From an uncultured Oscillospiraceae bacterium (GTDB lineage: Bacteria > Bacillota > Clostridia > Oscillospirales > Ruminococcaceae): a DNA stretch of 64,000 bases. The notes under the pieces were generated by a model. The model made no database searches. It was not told the origin of the DNA and was given only the letters and a program-made list of their open reading frames with translations. The stretch is from assembly GCA_910584715.1 (NCBI GenBank), contig CAJUAN010000004.1:62001-126000 (forward strand). The letters run 5' to 3'. A program made the position numbers and the translations under genes. Positions 59,682-64,000 of the stretch are shown piece after piece (position 1 is the stretch's first letter; every line of letters starts with the position of its first letter).

Positions 59682-60183
59682 GGCGGCTGCAAATGTTAAG
59701 CAGTACAGTACTACCGAAAAGGTTGTGGCGGTCATGCTTTTGATACTTGCACCCATTGTTTTGATAATGTCGGTTTCCGAAGCTCTTACGGAAAAGGATA
59801 TGGTTGAATACGATCTTTACTACAGGTGGGAGATAACCGGCGCGGACGTTGAAAGGCAGTCCGACGGCAGATACCTTATTACGGCTCAGATAAAAAATAC
59901 AAGTGCGTATCGTGCGACGCTCGGCGATTATGCTGTAAAAATCAGGTACGGAAACAACCAAAGCGTGGAAAATGAATTGTCCTCAAAAAATTATCCCGTA
60001 GGGGAGTTGTATGACGTATTCAAACGTCCTATAGTACCTGCGGGACAAACGATCAGCTATAAGCTGCTGGTCAGCCTGCCTGAGGGTACGACTGCAGTTC
60101 GTCTGCAATATGACGGTACTTCTTACGATATGGAGGATATTTTCGGTGAACAGGAGGATAAGGTCTATACGCTGAAGCTTTAG
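59674..60183 (+). CDS. Single-pass membrane protein with outer beta domain (hypothetical)
   Basis: A 169-residue protein I do not recognise. One membrane helix (VVAVMLLILAPIVLIMSVSEAL, about 16-37) is followed by an outer domain of about 130 residues. That domain reads as an immunoglobulin-like beta sandwich (RYLITAQIKNTSAYRATLGDYAVKIRY...PAGQTISYKLLVSLP). I chose ATG 59674 with GGAGG upstream. It overlaps the zinc-ribbon membrane protein gene. Confidence 0.65.
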   Translation: MNKAAANVKQYSTTEKVVAVMLLILAPIVLIMSVSEALTEKDMVEYDLYYRWEITGADVERQSDGRYLITAQIKNTSAYRATLGDYAVKIRYGNNQSVENELSSKNYPVGELYDVFKRPIVPAGQTISYKLLVSLPEGTTAVRLQYDGTSYDMEDIFGEQEDKVYTLKL

Positions 60184-60262
60184 CAATTTTGATTTCCAAA
60201 TTTTTTGAATTTTATAGAATAAATTCACCAAAGCTGTCAAAACTATGCTTGAGGTGAATTTT

Positions 60263-61045
60263 ATGAGCAATGAAAAATTCAAAATAGGCAATCTTTCAGG
60301 CAAAGGTCTTATTATTGCGGTAGCGGCAAGTATCGTTGTCGTGGGCGCGGCGGGATTCTACTCCTACAGCAAAATTTCCGATAAGCTCAACGCGGAGATC
60401 ATAGGAGAAAACAGGGATACATTGTCTGCCGACGGAGCCGCAAATGACGGCGCTCCTTCCGACGGAAACGGAGCGGTTCTCAATGCTCCCGTGGACGCCG
60501 CCCAAACTGACGTTTCCAAACCTGAGCCAGTCGTTACCCTTGATGAAAGGGAACCCGCTGAATCCGCGGTAGTCACAACGGAAGCAGACAAAGCTGAAAC
60601 TTCTGCCGCTCAGACCGAGCCGTTCCCGACAACTATGGTAAGACCGCTCAACGGCGAGGTGCTCAACGACTTTTCCGGAGGCGAGCTTGTTAAGTCCAAA
60701 ACTCTTAACGTGTGGAAAACCCACGACGGGGTCGATATCGCGGGTGCAATGGACGAAAAGGTAAAGAGCATGACGGGCGGTACTGTGACAAAGGTCTATG
60801 AGGATCAGATGCTTGGCGCGTGCGTTATAATCGACCATGGAAACGGCTTTGAGGGGTACTACTGCAATCTAAGCAAGGATATTCCCGTAGCCGAGGGTCA
60901 GAGCGTTTCTGCGGGTACCGTTATCGGAGCTGTTGGAAATACCGCCCAGAACGAGATCAGCGAGGAACCGCATTTGCACTTTGCTATCAAGAAAAACGGA
61001 GAGTGGATAGACCCTATCGCTCTTATTTCCGGAGAGGGAAGCTGA
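60263..61045 (+). CDS. SpoIIQ-like M23 (LytM) membrane peptidase
   Basis: A 260-residue protein with an N-terminal anchor helix (GLIIAVAASIVVVGAAGFYSY), a Pro/Glu/Thr-rich linker (about 45-125), and an M23 domain (about 125-258). The full zinc set is present: H154 and D158 (THDGVDIAG) and H237-x-H239 (HLHFAI). In SpoIIQ of Bacillus a ligand is lost, while clostridial SpoIIQ keeps it, so this fits the clostridial type that spans the forespore envelope. It could also be a general cell-wall endopeptidase. ATG 60263 with GAGG upstream. Confidence 0.75.
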   Translation: MSNEKFKIGNLSGKGLIIAVAASIVVVGAAGFYSYSKISDKLNAEIIGENRDTLSADGAANDGAPSDGNGAVLNAPVDAAQTDVSKPEPVVTLDEREPAESAVVTTEADKAETSAAQTEPFPTTMVRPLNGEVLNDFSGGELVKSKTLNVWKTHDGVDIAGAMDEKVKSMTGGTVTKVYEDQMLGACVIIDHGNGFEGYYCNLSKDIPVAEGQSVSAGTVIGAVGNTAQNEISEEPHLHFAIKKNGEWIDPIALISGEGS

Positions 61046-61055
61046 AAAAAGATAC

Positions 61056-61094
61056 AAAAACGCCGCTTTGCAGCATATTCTGCAAAGCGGTTTT
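61056..61094. terminator. Bidirectional terminator between the M23 gene and the flippase gene
   Basis: Perfect 11-bp stem (61063-61073 against 61080-61090), A-run on the left, TTTT on the right; it lies between convergent genes. Confidence 0.8.
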
Positions 61095-61103
61095 GGTGTA
61101 CAT

Positions 61104-62645
61104 TCAATTTTCAATTGGTTTTCTTACAAATTTTTGTGTTGATTTCGTAGCGGACAGTTTCTTGTCAAGCTCATAAAGAGCGATAAAAATTATTCCGGCT
61201 GTACAGAGGTAAATTACCGTCTCAAAAAGTGCCGACGAGCAGGTGATAAATCTTGTCAGGGCGGAGGTTATCTGACAGCAGAAAAAGCACGTTGCAAAGG
61301 GCTTTACAATATAGGTGAACGCCTCAAAGCGGATATGCGCGGCATGGAAAACGAATATTACGCGGACAATATTGCTGTACACGTTGCTGGCATAATACGA
61401 TATCAGAACCCCCGTGAAGCCGTAAAGATGCACGAAAACTATAACGCATACTATTCTTATTGCGTATTCGCAGAGACTGTTTACCGTGGAAAAATTCTGT
61501 CTGCCCAGACCTTTTATAATTCCCTCCAGAACTATTTCAAGGTAGATAAACGGCACGACGGGGAACATCTTCACAAGAGTCTCGCTGACAAGGCTGTCTG
61601 AGGGACACAGAAGCTGTCCGATGTTTTTTCCCATAACGAGCAGCATTCCTGAAACGAAAAAGGAGTACGCAAACGCCCGCGTCAGGCTTTTCTTTATAAG
61701 ACCCTGTACTCTTTCGACGTTTTCCGATGATTTAGCCCGCGCTATTTCGGGTATAATGATATTTGACAGACTTGTGAGGATAACCGCGGGATAGAATACC
61801 GTCGGGATTATCATTGCCTCGAACATACCGTATTCGCTCATGGCTCGCTCCGCGGAGGCGTTATATTTTAAAAGAGCCACCGGTACAAGGGCTTCGTTCA
61901 GGGAGGACATTATCATCTGGACGTATCCTCCCGCCACGATAGGCAGCGAAAGCTTCAGATAGGAGGACACCCTTTCTATACGCGACTGTCCGCTTGGCAG
62001 TGTGGAAAAACGGCGGTATTCTGGCAGGTATTTTACTATGTAGTATATGAAGCTGACGGTTTCACCAATAAGTATCGAGACCGAAATGAGAAGGTAAACG
62101 CTCAGACCTCGGTCAAGCAGGAATATCACGCCTACGGTGAGAGATATCCATTTTGAAGCAAATTCTATTATGTCACCGTTGCATGGAATGCGGACGTCCC
62201 GCATTGCGTTGAAATATCCTCTTATGCAGGAGCCGAAAGCCGCGGGCGGCAGGGACAGCGCTATTATCCTGACCGATACCGCAAGCTCCGGAGCAGCTGA
62301 AACCCGGTCGGCAATGATACGGGCAAGTCCGAAGGAAGCCAGTGCGAAAGCCGATGACAGTATCATTGCAAATCCAAGGGAAAGCTTCATTATTTTTTTG
62401 AGATTTTTGTTTCCCGCTCCCAATTCCTCCGAAACGAAACGGCTCGTGGAGATAAAAATATTTCCGTTTGCGAGTACCATGATGAATCCGAACAGCGAGG
62501 TTATAAGTGTCATTACCCCAACGGAGGCTGTTCCGAGCTTGTTCGATATAAAAATGTTCAGCCACAGCCCCAGTCCCTGTAAAATAATTGATACTGCGGT
62601 GAGTCGCGCTGTGTCTTTGGCAATACGGTTCATAGAAATTTTCAA
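61104..62645 (-). CDS. SpoVB/MurJ-like lipid flippase
   Basis: A 513-residue MOP-superfamily membrane protein with about 14 helices. The start TARLTAVSIILQGLGLWLNIFISNKLG and SLPPAAFGSCIRGYFNAMRD are typical of SpoVB/polysaccharide flippases of Firmicutes. Such proteins move lipid-linked wall precursors or teichoic/polysaccharide units across the membrane; SpoVB acts in spore cortex synthesis. The start is TTG 62645 with GAGGGA upstream; ATG 62633 is possible. It faces the SpoIIQ-like gene and diverges from murD. Confidence 0.8.
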   Translation of the reverse strand: MKISMNRIAKDTARLTAVSIILQGLGLWLNIFISNKLGTASVGVMTLITSLFGFIMVLANGNIFISTSRFVSEELGAGNKNLKKIMKLSLGFAMILSSAFALASFGLARIIADRVSAAPELAVSVRIIALSLPPAAFGSCIRGYFNAMRDVRIPCNGDIIEFASKWISLTVGVIFLLDRGLSVYLLISVSILIGETVSFIYYIVKYLPEYRRFSTLPSGQSRIERVSSYLKLSLPIVAGGYVQMIMSSLNEALVPVALLKYNASAERAMSEYGMFEAMIIPTVFYPAVILTSLSNIIIPEIARAKSSENVERVQGLIKKSLTRAFAYSFFVSGMLLVMGKNIGQLLCPSDSLVSETLVKMFPVVPFIYLEIVLEGIIKGLGRQNFSTVNSLCEYAIRIVCVIVFVHLYGFTGVLISYYASNVYSNIVRVIFVFHAAHIRFEAFTYIVKPFATCFFCCQITSALTRFITCSSALFETVIYLCTAGIIFIALYELDKKLSATKSTQKFVRKPIEN

Positions 62646-62704
62646 CGTTTATCCCTCATTTCTTAGTAATAATTATGAAAATACTTAAATTTCTATGTCT
62701 TTTG

Positions 62705-62733
62705 TTGCTATTTTCGAAAAAATTGGATATAAT
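62705..62733 (+). promoter_or_regulatory. murD promoter
   Basis: TTGCTA (62705-62710), 17-base spacer, TATAAT (62728-62733). Confidence 0.65.
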
Positions 62734-62782
62734 AAGATATGTGTGCAAAAAGCATAAACGAAATTGGAGATGAACAACAGAA

Positions 62783-64000
62783 ATGACAAAAGCAGAAAAG
62801 TTTTTTTCCGCTGTAAAGAATAAAAAAATCGCTTTTATCGGTATGGGCGTTACAAATAACGACGTTGTAAGGCTTTTCCTGAAAAAGGGGATAGACGTTA
62901 CAGTCTGCGATCGCAAGGACAGAGCCGCCGCGGGAGATATCGTTTCCGAGCTTGAGGCGGCGGGAGCAAGGCTTTCTTTCGGCGAAAGGTACCTTGACCC
63001 CATATATGAAAGCGATATTGTTTTCCGCGCTCCCGGCGTGTACTGGAACATTCCGGAGCTGAAAAAAGCGCGGGATATCGGCGTGACCGTTACTTCCGAA
63101 ATGGAGGTGTTTTTCGACCTGTGCCCCTGCAAGCTGTACGCCATAACGGGTACCGACGGAAAAACAACAACGACGACTATAACGGCGAAGACTCTTGCGC
63201 GGAGCGGCAAAACCGTACATAAGGGCGGAAACATCGGGCGCGCGCTTCTGCCGATAATCGAGGAAATAAGCGAAGATGACGTTGCGGTTGTGGAGCTTTC
63301 AAGCTTTCAGCTCATTAGTATGCGCAGGTCTCCCGACTGCGCGGCGATAACCAATATTTATCCCGACCACCTTAACGTTCACAGCTCAATGGAGGAGTAC
63401 GTCGGTGCAAAGCTTAACATTTTGCTGCACCAGAACGCTTTTTCCCGCGCGGTCCTCAATATGGACAACGCCGATACCGAAAGGCTTTCGGAGTACGTCC
63501 GCGGCGATCTCTACAGGTTCAGCAGGACGCAGACGCCGAAGCGGGGTTCTTTCCTGAACAGCGACGGCTGGCTTTGCTTTACAGACGGAAATTCTATCGA
63601 AAAGATAGTTCATAAGGACGAAATAAAAATTCCCGGTCTGCACAACGTTGAAAATTATCTTACGGCAATATCTCTGCTTCACGGGGACGTTCCCAACGAA
63701 GCCTTTGCTGAGACCGCCCGTGAGTTCGGCGGAGTGGAGCATCGCATAGAATTTGTCCGCGAGCTGGACGGCGTAAAGTACTACAACGACAGCATCGCCA
63801 CAAGTCCCGTAAGCGTTATCGCCGGTCTGAACGCGTTCGGACGGCGGATAATCGTCATTGCGGGAGGCTCCGACAAAAAGCTTGACTACAGTCAGCTTGC
63901 CGAGCCGATAAACACCTATGTCAAAACGCTGGTGCTTCTTGGTGAGACCGCGGACAGCATTGAAGCGGCGGTAAAGGCGTACCCCCACTACAGCGCGGAA
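62783..64000 (+). CDS. murD: UDP-N-acetylmuramoylalanine--D-glutamate ligase (5' part, runs off the window)
   Basis: The first 406 residues of MurD, open to the window end; about 40-50 residues should follow. It adds the D-glutamate made by MurI to UDP-MurNAc-L-Ala. The N-terminal Rossmann domain starts KIAFIGMGVTNND. The ATP loop is GTDGKTT (123-129). Further motifs are VVELSSFQL, TNIYPDHLNVH, HNVENYLTAIS, GVEHRIEFV and YNDSIATSP. GGAGATG lies about 11 bases before the ATG. Confidence 0.95.
   Translation, partial: MTKAEKFFSAVKNKKIAFIGMGVTNNDVVRLFLKKGIDVTVCDRKDRAAAGDIVSELEAAGARLSFGERYLDPIYESDIVFRAPGVYWNIPELKKARDIGVTVTSEMEVFFDLCPCKLYAITGTDGKTTTTTITAKTLARSGKTVHKGGNIGRALLPIIEEISEDDVAVVELSSFQLISMRRSPDCAAITNIYPDHLNVHSSMEEYVGAKLNILLHQNAFSRAVLNMDNADTERLSEYVRGDLYRFSRTQTPKRGSFLNSDGWLCFTDGNSIEKIVHKDEIKIPGLHNVENYLTAISLLHGDVPNEAFAETAREFGGVEHRIEFVRELDGVKYYNDSIATSPVSVIAGLNAFGRRIIVIAGGSDKKLDYSQLAEPINTYVKTLVLLGETADSIEAAVKAYPHYSAE

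Overview
The window looks like chromosome of a Ruminococcus-like member of the Oscillospiraceae (Clostridia). The evidence is the clostridial gene order nusB-xseAB-ispA-dxs-tlyA-nadK-argR-recN, near-consensus sigma-A promoters, a T-box leader, SpoIIQ-like and SpoVB-like genes, and a GH3 beta-glucosidase with swapped domain order, a form known from Ruminococcus albus and Butyrivibrio. No rRNA, tRNA, CRISPR array, insertion sequence or phage gene was seen. Species assignment is inference.

Layout. 1-10.5 kb: one long housekeeping operon (Asp23, NusB, TsaD-like protein, XseA/B, IspA, divergent PAP2, Dxs, TlyA, NadK, ArgR, RecN) with a promoter at 24-52 and a terminator at 10481-10520. 10.5-16.7 kb: a MarR/flavin-fold pair on the minus strand and, on the plus strand, an ABC exporter with a NarL-type two-component system. 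16.7-24.0 kb: permuted GH3 beta-glucosidase, NadA, a permuted papain-like hydrolase, then an HD protein and MalQ on the minus strand. 24.1-28.6 kb: a tiny Asn/Gln-rich protein, a nuclease-like protein, and an SDR-NfnA-NfnB electron-transfer operon.

28.6-37.2 kb is the most unusual region. It is a tightly packed eight-gene unit (DgkA-type kinase, CarS-like CDP-alcohol synthase, PssA, Psd, UbiA, an ATP-grasp/phospho-His dikinase, an acyl-AMP ligase, a GNAT-type acyltransferase). It reads as a dedicated pathway for an unknown polar lipid.

37.2-46.2 kb: a raffinose/sucrose locus (frameshifted AraC regulator, ABC importer, sucrose phosphorylase, GH36 alpha-galactosidase, PfkB sugar kinase). Imported galactosides would be cut to sucrose, phosphorolysed to glucose-1-phosphate and fructose, and the fructose phosphorylated. 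46.4-52.3 kb: a hybrid histidine kinase, T-box-controlled leuA, and an AT-rich single gene joining an EVE-like domain to a NucS-like nuclease (candidate modification-dependent defence).

52.4-64 kb: envelope genes. These are a foldase lipoprotein, an amidase, Ddl, MurI, a DUF1934 protein, ArgS, two small membrane-anchored unknowns, a SpoIIQ-like M23 protein, a SpoVB-like flippase and the 5' part of murD, which runs off the end of the window.

All calls were made by reading the sequence. No database search was run.
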